A stretch of 64,000 nucleotides of DNA, taken from Plantago major (lineage: Eukaryota; Streptophyta; Magnoliopsida; Lamiales; Plantaginaceae). The position numbers and the translations under genes are program-made. The notes beneath the pieces were generated by a model, which was not told where the DNA came from, did not search any database, and saw nothing but the letters and a program-made list of their open reading frames with translations. The stretch lies in contig CM048839.1 in NCBI GenBank assembly GCA_026545765.1, positions 24,304,566 through 24,368,565 of the forward strand, written 5' to 3'. Shown here one piece after another: positions 48,681-61,220 of this stretch (its first letter is position 1; each line of letters begins with the position of its first letter).

Positions 48681-50521
48681 TTCTTGGTTATGTTAAGAAA
48701 ACCAGGTAGGGATTTCTCCGCTTTGCACCAGCCAGCAATGAGGCACACAATGATGGGTTGGAGACATTCTGTAGAACTGGCAAGTGTTTTTCGTACTCAT
48801 CAAAGTGCGCAAATCCCTTCTCATAGAAGGACAAAATGGCGATAAAAGAGAAAGCAGTAGGGAATCAAACTTCTGTTACGTTTTCTACACAATCATGTCC
48901 AGAAAAAATCTGATACTTGCATTATTCAAGTAAACCTAAAGTGCTACAGAATCATGTATAGTTTCGTTCAGATTCAACATAACGACGCCCCATCTATAAC
49001 CGCCTGCCTGAGTTTCTATACCCACCTAACCGTTAGATGATGTAACACAAGTTTTTATCTTGCATCATCCTAAAATAAACACTCTGACTAAGGTGGTAGA
49101 AGGGGGTTGGGGGTGGGATTGTGCAGCTTGTGCTACTAATTAGAGGTGTGTACCACACATTAGGACGGATTCACAGAGGAGCCTTGGATTTGGATAGGTA
49201 TTCCTGTCGGTCCCTTACTAATTCTATATGTATTTTGTTTTTTTTGCCGTCCAATCAATTTTATACATTTTTTTTATTTGACAAACTTTATTTAAGACAT
49301 TTATTATTGAATCACACCACTAAAGTAATCAACAAACACATTCTACAAATTTTCTTAAAAATTGATAAAAGACGAACACGGTCTACAATTCAACAAGAAA
49401 TAAACGAGTATCAAACAAGATATTAAAAATGCAGCTAGTACTATGAAATGGTCAACCTAGAGGTACATATCACAAATCTGCTTCAATATTCCCAGTCTCC
49501 CACAAGTACGGTTGATTAAAACGGAAGGATATTGGGTTAAATGGACAATAACCCGAGTTATCAAAAATTTATGCTAAACTTTTTTAAATTAACAAATTAG
49601 TACCCAAACACCCTGAGTTATCAAACATTTAGTTATAAATATGATTAGCGATTCAATGCAAGTACGTTAAACATTTGAATGAAGCTAAACAATTAATATT
49701 TGTAAGTGACCATGTGATATTAATCTCATATTTAAGTTTCAGATACAGTTTATCATAAAAGTTTGTTTAAATAAAGAAAGCAAAATTTGTCGAATACTTG
49801 AGCTAACATATAAAATTGTTTGGAACCATAAAAAGTTTCAAGCAACGGAAAATATTGTACTCTATCCGCACCAGACAAATTCATACATTAGGATTGATGT
49901 ACAGTTTAGATACAGACTTTTGCGACAAACCACATCAACATTACATATTTAAATATAAACATCATATATTTAACCTCAGGCATCGTATGTTTAATAAACA
50001 TGCATTATACTACTTGCATGTCTGAACATATGATGACTGAAGTTATACATGCGATATTTGTAACTATATATATATGTGATGTTGATCTCGTATTTTCGAG
50101 ATACGGTCTCTTGTAAAAGTTGTTGAAATGTGATATTGTTTATTATTTGTTGGTATAAAACTATTTTTTAGTATTGTATAAAGTTGTATGGTACGATTAA
50201 AAATGACTAAAAATTACAACGGTATGAAATCAACATTAGGAAGCGAGAATTATATTGGATTCATTCAGAAACGGCGTAGCATGATTCTTGACTTTTCTCG
50301 ACTTTGTAAGGTTAATACTTCTCCAGCAGTTGTCTTTTACACGAAAAGTCTCCGTCACAAGTCACCCGGAGACTGACAAAGAGTACAGGAATCAACTCAT
50401 GATCCAAGTCTTTGAACATTAAGCCTATACCATTAACCATGCCGTTTCTTATAGGATACTATTATTCATTTAGCAGTTTATTGCTTCAATTTTCATCACT
50501 TTTCTTCTGAAAATTAAGGCT
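48681..50521. other. Intergenic, promoter of receptor kinase 2
   Basis: No gene supported. A G-rich tract (49099-49120) and AT-rich stretches; the leader of the next gene occupies roughly the last 60 bp. Confidence 0.4.
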
Positions 50522-53140
50522 ATGGCTACCTCCAGTTCTTTACTACTTTTCTTCATCTTTCTGTTTCATCTTCTCCTCCCGCTTTTAGCTGAATCCAGTT
50601 CTTGCCCAGCATCCTTCAGCTGTCAAAATTTCAGCTCCCTGCAATTTCCACTCTCCGATACCGCGCAACCCGATTGCGGGCTATTCACGGTTAATTGTAC
50701 CCCATACCATCCACTCATACAGCTAAAAGCTGGAGGAACTTGGTACGAAATTCTGGAGAATATATCACCAAATAAGTTGCATGTTCTAGACAGGGTACGC
50801 CAGAAACACTTGCTGAATCGAGATTGTTCGTTCTTCTCAAATCTGTCATCAGACTCATTACCAAATAATCCTTCTACTTCATTTACAATATCTCCCAATC
50901 TCATCATGTTCGGGTGCTCCAAAGGGCATCATGATGAAGAAAATAAGAAGCATTTCTCATGCCAGGCCTGTCCGGAATTCAACATATACTACATAAATCC
51001 TGATAATACCTCTGCAGTCAATCAAAGTTCTGCGGCCCTTGAAGGATGTCGGAAATTTCAACTGCCTAGAAATCCCGGCCAACATAATTCAAGTGACTTG
51101 TTCTCGCTGTTAACTGCAAACTTTACACTAGAGTGGAATATTTCCCAGGATTGCATGCAATGTCATGAACGAGGAGGGCAATGCGATACTAACTATATGA
51201 ACGAATTTCATTGTTCAATTCCAGGACCAATGTCAAGTAAAGCACTGCATAACTTCTCTCATCATTTCTATTTGACCAACTCTGCTTAATCTGATGTTAT
51301 GTAACTTTATGGTGCAGATTCTGCATCTCCAAATCCAGGACCGGCGCAAAGTAAACAACACTACCCTGTTATTCGTCAATACTTTTTATGCCAGATATTT
51401 GCCTGAGACAGTCTAACGTGTTAGATGAGCCAGAATGCATTTCTAAACAGTACGTTTTTCTGTTCTGTATTTTCTGGGCTATCTAACACGTTAAATCGTC
51501 TCAAAACAGTCCTAATCGTCTACATCTAATCAACTCTGCTTAGTCTGTTAATCTCATGTTTTGTAAAATTTTGTTCACAGCAGATGATCATAGTACAACA
51601 GTGAAAGCGGTCTTAGGTAATCCAACAGACGTACATGATCTCATTAATCAAATTACGAACTTTTTTTCTTTTTCTTCTCAGCTAATGCAGAAACTCTAAT
51701 TTTATGGTCACCTCTCAGGTATATGTGGAGGTGTCCTGTTTATTATATGCTTGCTACTCTGTGTCATTCTCTGGCGATGCAGAAAAAGGACTAAAGATCC
51801 ATACCAGACATCTTCTGAACTGTTCTCCCCCAGACCAGATATAACCGATATTGGTGGAAGCTTCTACTATGGTATCCCTTTATTCAGCAACGATGAGCTC
51901 GAAGAAGCCACCACTAACTTCAATCCTTGTAAGGAACTAGGGGATGGAGGTTTTGGAACCGTATACCATGGTAAGTATGTTTTTAGCAACTGTTTGCAAC
52001 TGATTATTCAGAACTGCTTATTGATTTTTCGTAGCAGAAGCAGAAAATTAGTTTTTGCAGAAAACAGCTTCTGCTACTAACCTGCTCTTGAAAAGACAGT
52101 ACTAGTAAATCAAATAAGCTAATTTCTCGTTTGATAAAAAGATTAAGCCAATACTCAATAATTGCAACTTTGCAAGTCTCTATAGATGTAATTGCAGCTG
52201 ATGTATTGTATGTTTCCTAGGCATACTAAGAGATGGAAGGGAAGTAGCAATAAAGCGTCTCTATGAGAAGAATTACAAAAGAGTTGAGCAATTCATGAAC
52301 GAAATCAAAATCCTTACTTGTTTGAAGCACCAAAATTTGGTCACTCTATATGGTTGCACCTCCAGAACAAGCCGTGAACTTCTTCTTGTATACGAATACA
52401 TCCCGAATGGCACTGTTGCAGATCACCTCCACGGAGAGAGAGCCAAGGAAGCACCGCTGCCATGGTCTGTTCGGATGAACATCGCAATTGAAACTGCTAG
52501 TGCGTTGGCATACCTCCACAAATCTGACATAGTACATAGAGACGTCAAAACAAACAACATTTTGCTCGACAGTAATTTTTGCGTGAAAGTAGCTGATTTT
52601 GGGCTGTCGAGACTATTCCCGGTTGATGTCACACATATCTCCACAGCCCCTCAGGGAACCCCGGGATATGTTGACCCCGAGTACCATCAGTGTTACCAGC
52701 TTACAGAGAAGAGTGATGTTTACAGCTTCGGAGTAGTCCTGATTGAACTTATTTCCTCAATGCCTGCAGTTGATATCACAAGACATAAATACGAGATCAA
52801 TCTAGCGAACTTGGCCCTTAACAAGATCCAAAGGTGTGCATTTGATGAATTGATTGATGAGTCCCTTGGATACAAAACTGACGCGGAAATCATGAGGATG
52901 ACTACCTCAGTTGCAGAGTTGGCTTTCCAGTGTTTGCAACTGGAAAAGGATATGAGGCCTTCAATGGATGAGGTTTTGGGTTTTCTAAAGGAATTGAAGA
53001 CATGGGATCCAAGGAAAATACCTCCTTCACCAGAAACAGATGAAGTTGAACTGTTGAAGAACAAGAATATACAATCTTCACCTATTGCCATTACTGATGC
53101 ATGGCATAGTGGTTCTACTACAACTAGTTCCATCGGTTGA
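50522..53140 (+). CDS. LRK10L1-like receptor kinase 2, five exons
   Basis: Exons 50522-51236 (715 bp, same as copy 1), 51318-51350 (33 bp), 51581-51616 (36 bp, or from 51584), 51719-51970 (252 bp) and 52221-53140 (920 bp), all phase 1, for about 651 residues. The signal peptide is LLLFFIFLFHLLLPLLAESS. The ectodomain has CPASFSCQN, DCGLFTVNC, GGTWYEIL and CMQCHERGGQC. The membrane helix is GGVLFIICLLLCVILW. Kinase motifs are intact: GDGGFGTVYHG, VAIKRL, HRDVKTNNILLD, VADFGLSRLF, GTPGYVDPEY. It has one more short juxtamembrane exon than its neighbours, rich in Ser/Pro/Asp. Intron 2 contains a small MITE. The function is inferred as for the other copies: a plasma-membrane receptor with an RD kinase. 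Confidence 0.88.
51404..51503. mobile_element. 100-bp palindromic MITE in an intron
   Basis: TGAGACAGTCTAACGTGTTA (51404-51423) is matched in inverse by TAACACGTTAAATCGTCTCA at the right end (51484-51503). Loop sequences pair further (AGCCAGAA with TTCTGGGCT). It lies in intron 2 of receptor kinase 2. Confidence 0.8.
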
Positions 53141-53784
53141 GATTTCATTTATCGGTTTTTGTTAGTATCATTGTACCCTTTAATATTTGTTCACAGATGG
53201 GTAGTGAAATATTTGTCTTCATCTTCTTTAGTTATGGAAAAAGAAACCGAAAAATAGATCAAGAAGAAACACTTGAGACTTCTTTTCTTTTGAGTTCTTC
53301 CTGTTAACTTATTGTGTTATCCATAAACTCAGTATGTACTGATAACAAGTATTATCCATTGACCCATAGGAGAACAACGAGACGATATAACGGATGCGAA
53401 TTAAGGAAATTAGCCTAACATTTAGTGGATAGTGGGATAATTTTAAGGTGTAACCATTAGGCCGCAATACAGGTTTTGGCTTCATATATGGTATTATTGG
53501 ACGTGATTTCTTAGGTGTCATTTTACTCTTATACCACAGTGCTTGACTTGATCTTTTGTTGCATTGACTCAATTTGTATGGTTAATACTTTTCTATCATT
53601 ATGTTTAAAAAAAACTAAATCCCAAAAATTCCATGTCCAAGTCTAAAAGGAGACTGATGAAGACTATTCAACCAATTAACTCCTCAAGTCTTTCAACATC
53701 TTAGACTCATACAACTCATCCAAATTCCAAGCAACACTCAGTTTCCAGTTCTTGCCTTCTATCATAGTTCCATCCTTTGAAGCT
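53141..53784. other. Spacer between receptor kinases 2 and 3
   Basis: Only 644 bp separate the stop from the next ATG. No other gene. Short spacing agrees with tandem duplication. Confidence 0.5.
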
Positions 53785-56173
53785 ATGGCACCATCCAGTT
53801 CCTTTCTTTTCTTGTTTTTGCTTAATCTTGTCCCTGTCCTGATTTTAGCCGAATCCAGCTGCCCAACATCCTTCAACTGTCAAAATATGAGCTCTCTGGA
53901 ATTTCCACTCTCCAATGCTCAACCCGATTGCGGCCTATTCATGCTTAATTGTACCTCAGTTCCTCCACTGATACAGCTAGAAGCTGGAGGTATATGGTAC
54001 GAAATTATCGACAAGAATTCAACAAATAAGTTCACGATTCGTGACACTATACTTGACCAATTCTTGCTCAAGCGACAGTGTTTTTCCTTTGTAAATCTGT
54101 CTCTACCCCAAACTCCTTCAGTTTCCTTTAGAATCTCACCCAATCTCACCATGTTCCTGTGCATCAAGGGTACTCATGATGAAGAAATGAAGCGGCAGTT
54201 CCGTAGCCAAAACTGTTTGGATTACAGTGTGTACTACAGAGATCCTAATAACACTTCTGCAGTCAATGAAACTGCTGTAACTGCTGCAGGGTGTTGGAAA
54301 CTTCAACTGCCTAGAAATCCCAACCAACATGACTTCACTGACTTGTACCAGGTGTTAACTGCTAATTTCACATTGGAGTGGCATATTTCCGCTGATTGTA
54401 TGAGATGTCACCAAAGAGGAGGGCAGTGTAGTACTAGCAACATGAATGAATTTCTATGCAAAACAGCAGGTATTACTGAAACTTGTTATTCTACCTTGAT
54501 GTTGTTTGTATGCGAGGAAATCCAGTTTAGCACATTTGTTTGAGAATATTAGAATTGGTTTATCGTCGCATTGAAATCTTCATAGAAATAGGAAAAGATT
54601 GTTATCTAACTTATATGTCGAGTTTAGTTTTTTGGGTCATGTTCCCATTAAAAGCTTTATTGAAATAGGAGAAGGTTATTATCTAACCTCTATGTTGAAT
54701 TTAGGATCTGGTCACAAAAAATGTAGATATTTCAACAGACAACTGTGCTTTATCTGGGATACTGAATTATTTTGTTATGCAAACTTTTTGGCAGCAGGGA
54801 GAAGCCGAACTCCTCTGATAATAGCTTCAGGTACCCGGCTAGACTTATTCATGTTCTGATTCATCAAACTCTTCACATATTATTTTCTAATGACTGGTAC
54901 TGATCAGTTATAACTGGAGCTGGTGTCCTCCTGTTGAGCCTTACTGTATTCTTTTTCGGAACCTGGCTACGGAGGAAAAGGATACAAAAATTTCGCCACC
55001 TTTCTAAGGACATATCCTCCGATCCCTCTTCACCAAAATCAGATATAGGTGATGGAAGCTTCTACTACGGCACCCCCATATTCTGCTACAATGAGCTCGA
55101 AGAAGCTACCAACAACTTTGATCCTTCTAAAGAATTAGGCGATGGGGGCTTTGGTACAGTATATCATGGTAAGACTAAGAACCTTTCAAACATTGTATAC
55201 AAACACCCCCTAAATGCAACCTCGGAACTAATGTATTGTATGTTAACCAGGCATACTTAGAGACGGAAGGCAAGTGGCAATAAAACGTTTATACGAGCAC
55301 AACTACAAAAGAGTAGAGCAGTTCATGAATGAAATCAAAATCCTTACTTGTTTGAAGCACCAAAACTTGGTCACTCTATATGGTTGCACCTCCAAAAGCA
55401 GCCGCTACCTTTTACTCGTTTATGAGTACGTTCAGAATGGTACAGTGGCTGATCACCTCCACAAACAGAGAGCCAAAGAAGCACCACTAACATGGTTCAT
55501 GAGGATGAACATCGCGATTGAAGCTGCAAGTGCATTGGCTTACCTCCACAAATCTGACATAGTACACCGAGATGTTAAAACAAACAACATACTGCTCGAC
55601 GGTAATTTTACTGTAAAAGTTGCTGATTTTGGGCTGTCGAGACTTTTTCCAACTGAAGTCACTCATATATCAACAGCTCCACAAGGGACACCCGGATATG
55701 TGGACCCAGAATACCATCGGTGTTACCAGCTTACAGACAAGAGTGATGTTTACAGTTTCGGAGTAGTACTAATTGAGCTTATTTCCACAAAGCCAGCAGT
55801 TGATGTAACCAGACATAGAAATGAAATCAATTTAGCAGACCTCGCCCTTAACAGGATCCAGAGGGGCGCATTTGATGATTTGATCGACCCGTCACTTGGA
55901 TACAAGACTGACGCGGAAATTATGAGGATGACTACTTCAGTAGCAGAGTTGGCTTTCCAGTGTTTGCAGCTGGAGAAGGATATGAGGCCTTCAATGGATG
56001 AGGTTTTGGTTTTATTAACGGAAATCAAGAACGGTGGTTCGGTAAAATTACCTCCTTCAGCAAAAACATATGAAGATGAATTTTTGAAGAAGAAGAAGAG
56101 CTTAAAGTCCTCACCTTCTGCAGTTACTGATGTATGGACTAGTGGTTCTACTACAACAAGTTCGACTGGTTGA
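53785..56173 (+). CDS. LRK10L1-like receptor kinase 3, four exons
   Basis: Exons 53785-54469, 54797-54829, 54908-55168 and 55251-56173, all phase 1, for 633 residues. ATG 53785 (MAPSSS) places the signal peptide FLFLFLLNLVPVLILAESS correctly. The ectodomain has CPTSFNCQN, DCGLFMLNC, GGIWYEII and CMRCHQRGGQC, then FLCKTA at the exon end. The short exon codes for RSRTPLIIAS. The membrane helix is ITGAGVLLLSLTVFFFGTWL, then RRKR. The kinase has GDGGFGTVYHG, VAIKRL, HRDVKTNNILLD, VADFGLSRLF and GTPGYVDPEY. The intron before the kinase exon is only 82 bp, much shorter than in the other copies. The kinase exon is 923 bp, one codon longer than in copies 1 and 2. The C-terminal tail ends in the shared DVWTSGSTTTSS motif. 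Confidence 0.9.
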
Positions 56174-56767
56174 GATTTAATTACATGGTCTTTGCTAGGA
56201 ACATTGTCAAAAAAACTCTTTGATATTTGTTTACAAGTGGATAGGGAAATAGTGAAATACAGTGTAAGATATTACTTGCCCTCCATCTTGTTGAGTGTAC
56301 AAGCATTGCTTGACATAGTATTTACTAAAGGAAGAAGGAAGGAAGGAAGAAGGAATAAAAATCTGAAATTGTAAATTATTAAAGGTTGTATATTCAAGAG
56401 AACAGCTTCCTTGAATGTGTAGATCAGTTTCTAACATAATTTCTGGTACTCCATTTCCACATTGAGTTTAACAAAGAATTCAACCTTTATACTAGCTGGG
56501 TGTATTTGGGCAAACATATTCTTCACGTCTTCATAAAGTTTACAAACTCCCCTAATGGTCTCGCTAGGGTGTAGGGTCTAATTTTCTCTTCATAAATCAT
56601 AGTAATAGTTTGTTTCTAACTGAACAATATATTATATACCTCTATGTCAGATTCCAATTGGGAAACTAGAGTATGTAAACTATTATATTATATCGAATAT
56701 AAATGAATAAAAGATCATAAGTACAGGGAGTGAATTTCTGTAATTTATGCCTTCTAGATCTGAAGTC
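56174..56767. other. 3' region of receptor kinase 3
   Basis: A purine tract (56330-56355) in the probable 3' UTR; otherwise nothing recognised. Confidence 0.4.
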
Positions 56768-56851
56768 TGTGTTATTAACAAAATAAGTCTTGTTATAATA
56801 TGAAAAAACGTCAATGTTGAGAACATAGGTGTCTCTCAGGAGACTTACTCT
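56768..56851. mobile_element. MITE family GAGACGG, copy C, inverted and deleted
   Basis: Read on the minus strand it begins AGTAAGTCTCCTGAGAGAC and continues with CTATGTTCTCAACATTG and CATATTATAACAAGACTTAT, matching the left half of copy B. The other half is missing. Confidence 0.65.
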
Positions 56852-56874
56852 ATTACAATTACAATATTAGCCTT

Positions 56875-57020
56875 GAACAAATTTTATCATCAATAAATCT
56901 CTAATCACCAATTCAATCATTCTCTATACAGATAAATTAATCACCTATTTCGGGGATCGAACCCGTAACCTCTTGGATACGGATGTCTCAGCTTGCCACT
57001 CGGCTACAAATGCTTTGACT
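56875..57020 (-). mobile_element. tRNA-derived SINE
   Basis: On the minus strand, TAGCCGAGTGGCAAGC (box A, about 57007-56992) and GGTTCGATCCC (box B, about 56967-56957) are spaced like a tRNA-type RNA polymerase III promoter. An unrelated AT-rich body follows, ending near TTGTAATTGTAAT, which is typical of plant SINEs. It sits directly beside MITE copy C. It is not a functional tRNA, because the acceptor stem is not closed. Confidence 0.75.
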
Positions 57021-57341
57021 TAAGTGGCCCTTAAAATCCTACAAAAATTATTATAAAATTCGTATTCATTTGTGAGAGTGCAGAAGTATTTTTAGTTTCG
57101 CATAAAAATTGTTTATATTTTATTTTCATTCATTTTAATATTTTTTACGGATCCGAATTTGAGTGGTTTTTTAAGAGATTGGATCCAGATCTACAAGTAC
57201 AAACGGTAAAAGGTAATTTTTTGGTTTTTCTTCCACTTTATTTCATTCCCCGTCTCTGTTTACTCCGCCTTCCAACCACATGCAAAATCTAGTACGTTTG
57301 TCTTTTTAGATCTCTAACTATTTCATTTGCCAAAGTCTTGG

Positions 57342-59242
57342 AAAAGGTAAGATTTTCCTAAAAGATAGAAAAGTCAAGGTTTTTTCTGGTTTTTTACGGT
57401 TTTTGGGTTTTAACGGTCTGACCGGCCGGGTTTCTCAAAAAACCGTCGAGACAAGCATTTTTCATTATCCTTTTAATAGATGGTTTTACTTTGTTAACAT
57501 TGAAAGTTTCAGTTACATTTTTAAAGTATTTTGTTAATGTTCTAAGAGATGATATGATAGTTTTAATGCGTCGGTATTGCATGTTTCAATTATAATTTTA
57601 ACATTTTTGTTAAATTTTTAACAGATGGTATCATGGTTTTAAGAACCTACATGATATTTTTATAATGGCTTGTTATAGTTTTAAATGACAATCTAATATC
57701 ATTAAACCACCATTAAACAAGTCTAAAAGCCATTAAAACAACAATAAACAAGCTTAAAATAAGCACTTGAACATTCGATCATCCAAATATTTGAAAACAT
57801 CTATTCTCATAGAAAAATTACAATATATGTTCATTCGGTGTTTTGATGCAAATGCAAATCGAGTTGTCAAAATAGGCTTTTTCGATTAAACTTGTTGGTG
57901 AACTTGAATCTCGCCTTTTGTTGCTTGTGCCTTTTAGCATCAATCTTGACACCTTTGAGAGACCCATCATCGACTCCATATCATCATACGCACCGCTTAA
58001 AACATTCACTAACCTGATTAAAATCATAACAACTCATCAAAACTATCAATGGGTGCTTAAAAAAAAAAAAAGAATGAACAAAAATAACTAAAAAAGTTAC
58101 ATTGATCCTTAAAACCATAACAGTGCATCTTAAAACTATAACAAAGTAGGAACATGCAACACAAGCTAAAAGAAGAACATTGATACATAAAATCATAACA
58201 GTGCCTCTTAAATCTATAACAAAACATTTGCAAAAAATCAAATCATAAATATTTCACAAAAGCTAAAACACTAACGTTGATGCTTAAAACTACAACATTT
58301 GGTTTTAAAATTATAACGTATGCGCTAAAAACAATAACAAACAGAAATATTCAATAAACTAAATATAATAACATTAATGTTTAAAATTATTACAGTGCAT
58401 CTTAAAACTATAACAAAGCACGAACATGCAACACAAGCTAAAACGGTAATATTTGTACTTAAAACCATAACAGTACATCTTAAAACTATAACAATGCCTT
58501 TTAAAACTATGATAAAACATTTGTAAAAATTCACACCAGAAATATTTCACCAGAGGCTAAAAACACTAACATTGCTTAAAACAACAATAATAGGTCTTGA
58601 AACTATAACATATGCGCTAAAACAATAACAGACCGAGACATTAAACACAAGCTAAAACCATAACAACGATACATAAAACTATAACACCGGCTCTTAAAAC
58701 CATAACAAAGCACCAGATTGCGAAATTCGATTTTCACTGTACGGATTTCAGATCTGAAACCAGATCTGAAAACATGAGATCGTAAAATCAGCGAAAAACG
58801 ACAATAAAAGGTCAAATTTCATTTTAATTGAGAATTTAACGAAAAAACAAGATGAATTTGTTGATTTGAAGATTTTAGCAATTGGATCTGAAAATTCGGT
58901 GGAAATCCGGCAAGATCCGACATAAATCCGGCGAAACTAGAGAGAGAGAGAGAGAGATTGATCGGTACATTGAGCACCATAATTTCCGGCAGAGGATATG
59001 GATCCGACGGTGGTTCCGGCGGAGGGGGGGGGGGGAAGGGAGAGAGATAAATGGATTTGAATGTTTCTCTCTCTAGGGTTTTTGTAGAGAGAGAAAGATT
59101 GTTAAGTTTTGTGAATTTTGTGAGAGAGTGTATTATTATTTGGGTATTTATATTAAAGCTATTAACCGGTTTGTAGTGTTTCTGACCGGTTCTTTATTGT
59201 AAAAACCGGATTTTCCTATAGAGTAGGAAAATCTTCCCTTTT
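57342..59242 (-). mobile_element. MULE-like element carrying minisatellite 3
   Basis: The left end AAAAGGTAAGATTTTCCTA and the right end, on the other strand, AAAAGGGAAGATTTTCCTA match at 18 of 19 bases. Similarity continues more loosely for about 25 bp. Inside, from right to left (minus strand), are a GAGAGA/CT-rich leader (59100-58930), possible short coding sequence, and then the minisatellite. No clean target duplication was found, so the superfamily (long ends suggest Mutator) is inference. Confidence 0.5.
58085..58710. repeat. Minisatellite 3: TTAAAACYATAACA units in a higher-order repeat
   Basis: Units of about 20 bp close to CTTAAAACTATAACARTGCAT. Longer phrases recur: AACATGCAACACAAGCTAAAA at about 58150 and 58423, and TATGCGCTAAAA at about 58319 and 58611, giving a higher-order period of roughly 270-290 bp. 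Weaker units extend left to about 57540. Confidence 0.85.
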
Positions 59243-59317
59243 ACTATACTTGCTCATTACATTTAAGTTAAGGTTTGTGAAAATATCAAGATTTTCTTGA
59301 ATATATACTATACATAC

Positions 59318-60158
59318 TAGTATGGATGCGCAACGGACGGATACAGATATATCCGATCCGTTTGATCGGATATAACTAAAATGTCTATTCGTTATCCGAT
59401 CCATTCAGAGCGGATCGGATAACAAATAAATTCACCGGATAACGGATAAATCCGCGAATATCCGTTATCCATGAAACTTAATTTAAAAAAAAAAAAACTA
59501 CTCAATTTTTCAACATTTGCACAACAAAAGAGTCCCCAACAACAACAAAACAATCCATTTTAGGAGAACAACATAAAGAAGGAAATGAGAGAAAGTGCAA
59601 TTTGAATCTGCGGGACCAAATTAGACAAAACAGAAGTCGTAGGCGGAAGATGGTGGACCAAACCTGGAAGCCGGAGTTGAGAAGTCGGAGACGAAGAAAG
59701 GAGGAGCGGAGATCGGAGGGGAGGAGATCGGAGCAGAGAGGCGGCGGAGGAAGGAAATTGAAGCAGAGACACGAGAAGAGGAAGACGAAGCAGAGACACG
59801 AGAAGAAGAGGAAGTGCGAACTGCGAAGACAGGAAGAAGATCGGTGATTCCGATCTGAGAGAGAGCGGCGGAGCTCCGATTTCGATCTGAGAGAGAGTCA
59901 GAGAGCGGCTGAGTGTTGGTTACTTGGTATTGGGAGAGAGCGAGACGTTTGCAGAACACGAAGTGTATGTTTTGTTGGTGACCTAATTGAATTTCTGCAT
60001 ATGTAATTATGTATAATTGTAAATTATTAAAAAAAAAAAGAATAACGGATATCCGACGGATTTATCCGTTCGTAATGGATATACGAAAATCGTATCCATT
60101 ATCCGATCCGTTAGCCAACGGACCGGATCCACGGATACGGATAAAATGAGCAGCCCTA
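59318..60158. mobile_element. hAT-like element with ATCCG/CGGAT subterminal repeats
   Basis: Flanked by ATACATAC (59310-59317) and ATACATAG (60159-60166), 7 of 8 bases identical. The right end is CAGCCCTA. Both subterminal regions are crowded with TATCCG and CGGATA motifs (59338-59470 and 60045-60145). The left terminus is diverged from the right. It carries a GA-rich central block (59580-59950) without a recognisable protein. Confidence 0.6.
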
Positions 60159-60479
60159 ATACATAGGCTAGAGGCTAGGTTTGAAAAATAAACATGAACT
60201 TCAATTACATTTTGTCAACTAATAAATTTAAATACACAAAATAATTTAAAAAAATCAAAATTTACAACCTATAAAAATACATGTCTTTTCAAAAACATTT
60301 AGTACATCTACAAAATAATTTTCTTCACACTCTTGACTTGTTCGTCGATCCCTTCTTCCACAACATTTCAATTTTTGTGACCAATCAATTTCTTTGTTCG
60401 ACCACCCTTTTTACGAAAACCTAATACATACAACAAAAACATAAAAAAAAAACATATACAATTTATACATAAACATAGA

Positions 60480-60985
60480 TCATTTATACAAAAAAAATAG
60501 ACAATTTATAGTATAACATAGACAATTTATAAAAAAAAACTAAACCAGCAACAACGAACAACATAGACAATTTATACTAAAACATAGACCATTTATACAA
60601 AAAAAACTAGACAATTTATAATAAAACATAGACAATTTATACAAAAAAAAACTAAACCAGCAACAACGTAGACAATTTCTACTAAAACATAGTCCATTTA
60701 TACAAAAAAAACTAGACAATTTATAATAAAACATAGACAAGTTATACAAAAAAAACTAAACCAGCAACAACGAACAACATAGATAATTTCTACTAAAACA
60801 TAGACCATTTATAAAAAAAACTTAGACCATTTATAAAAAAAACTAAACAATTCATAGTAACATAATTCATAGTAACATAGATAATTTATACAAAAAACTA
60901 AATCAAAATAGACAATTTCTACTAAAACTTAGAACATTTATAAAAAAATAATAGACAATTTTTACTACTAAAATATAGACAATAC
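60480..60985. repeat. Minisatellite 4: ACATAGACAATTTATA units
   Basis: Units of about 20-22 bp near ACATAGACAATTTATAC plus AAAAAAACTA. The phrase CTAAACCAGCAACAACG recurs at about 60540, 60651 and 60758, giving a higher-order period of about 107-112 bp. Confidence 0.85.
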
Positions 60986-61220
60986 AAAACGAGTAACACA
61001 TTTGGAATAGACCATATAACAAAAAAAAAAAAAGTATAAACATATACAATTCATACATAATCATAGACCATTTATACATAAACATTCACATTCGAGTAAA
61101 AAAAAACGCCGTGGAAACAACTAACAAAACGCAAACAACAAAACGAATACTCAAACATATGAAAAAAACAACTAGATCGGCATCAAAACACTACAATCGA
61201 ACAAAAACATGCGAAAATAC

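Noticed and set aside
52720-53148. 142-codon minus-strand frame
   Set aside because: Antisense to the kinase exon; the same shadow occurs opposite the kinase exon at 55750-56028.
54599-54859. 86-codon frame between exons of receptor kinase 3
   Set aside because: It covers intron 1 and the 33-bp exon in an incompatible frame; the splice model explains the region better.
56948-57015. Functional tRNA gene
   Set aside because: Box A and box B are present, but the acceptor-stem halves do not pair and an AT-rich body follows, so a SINE fits better.
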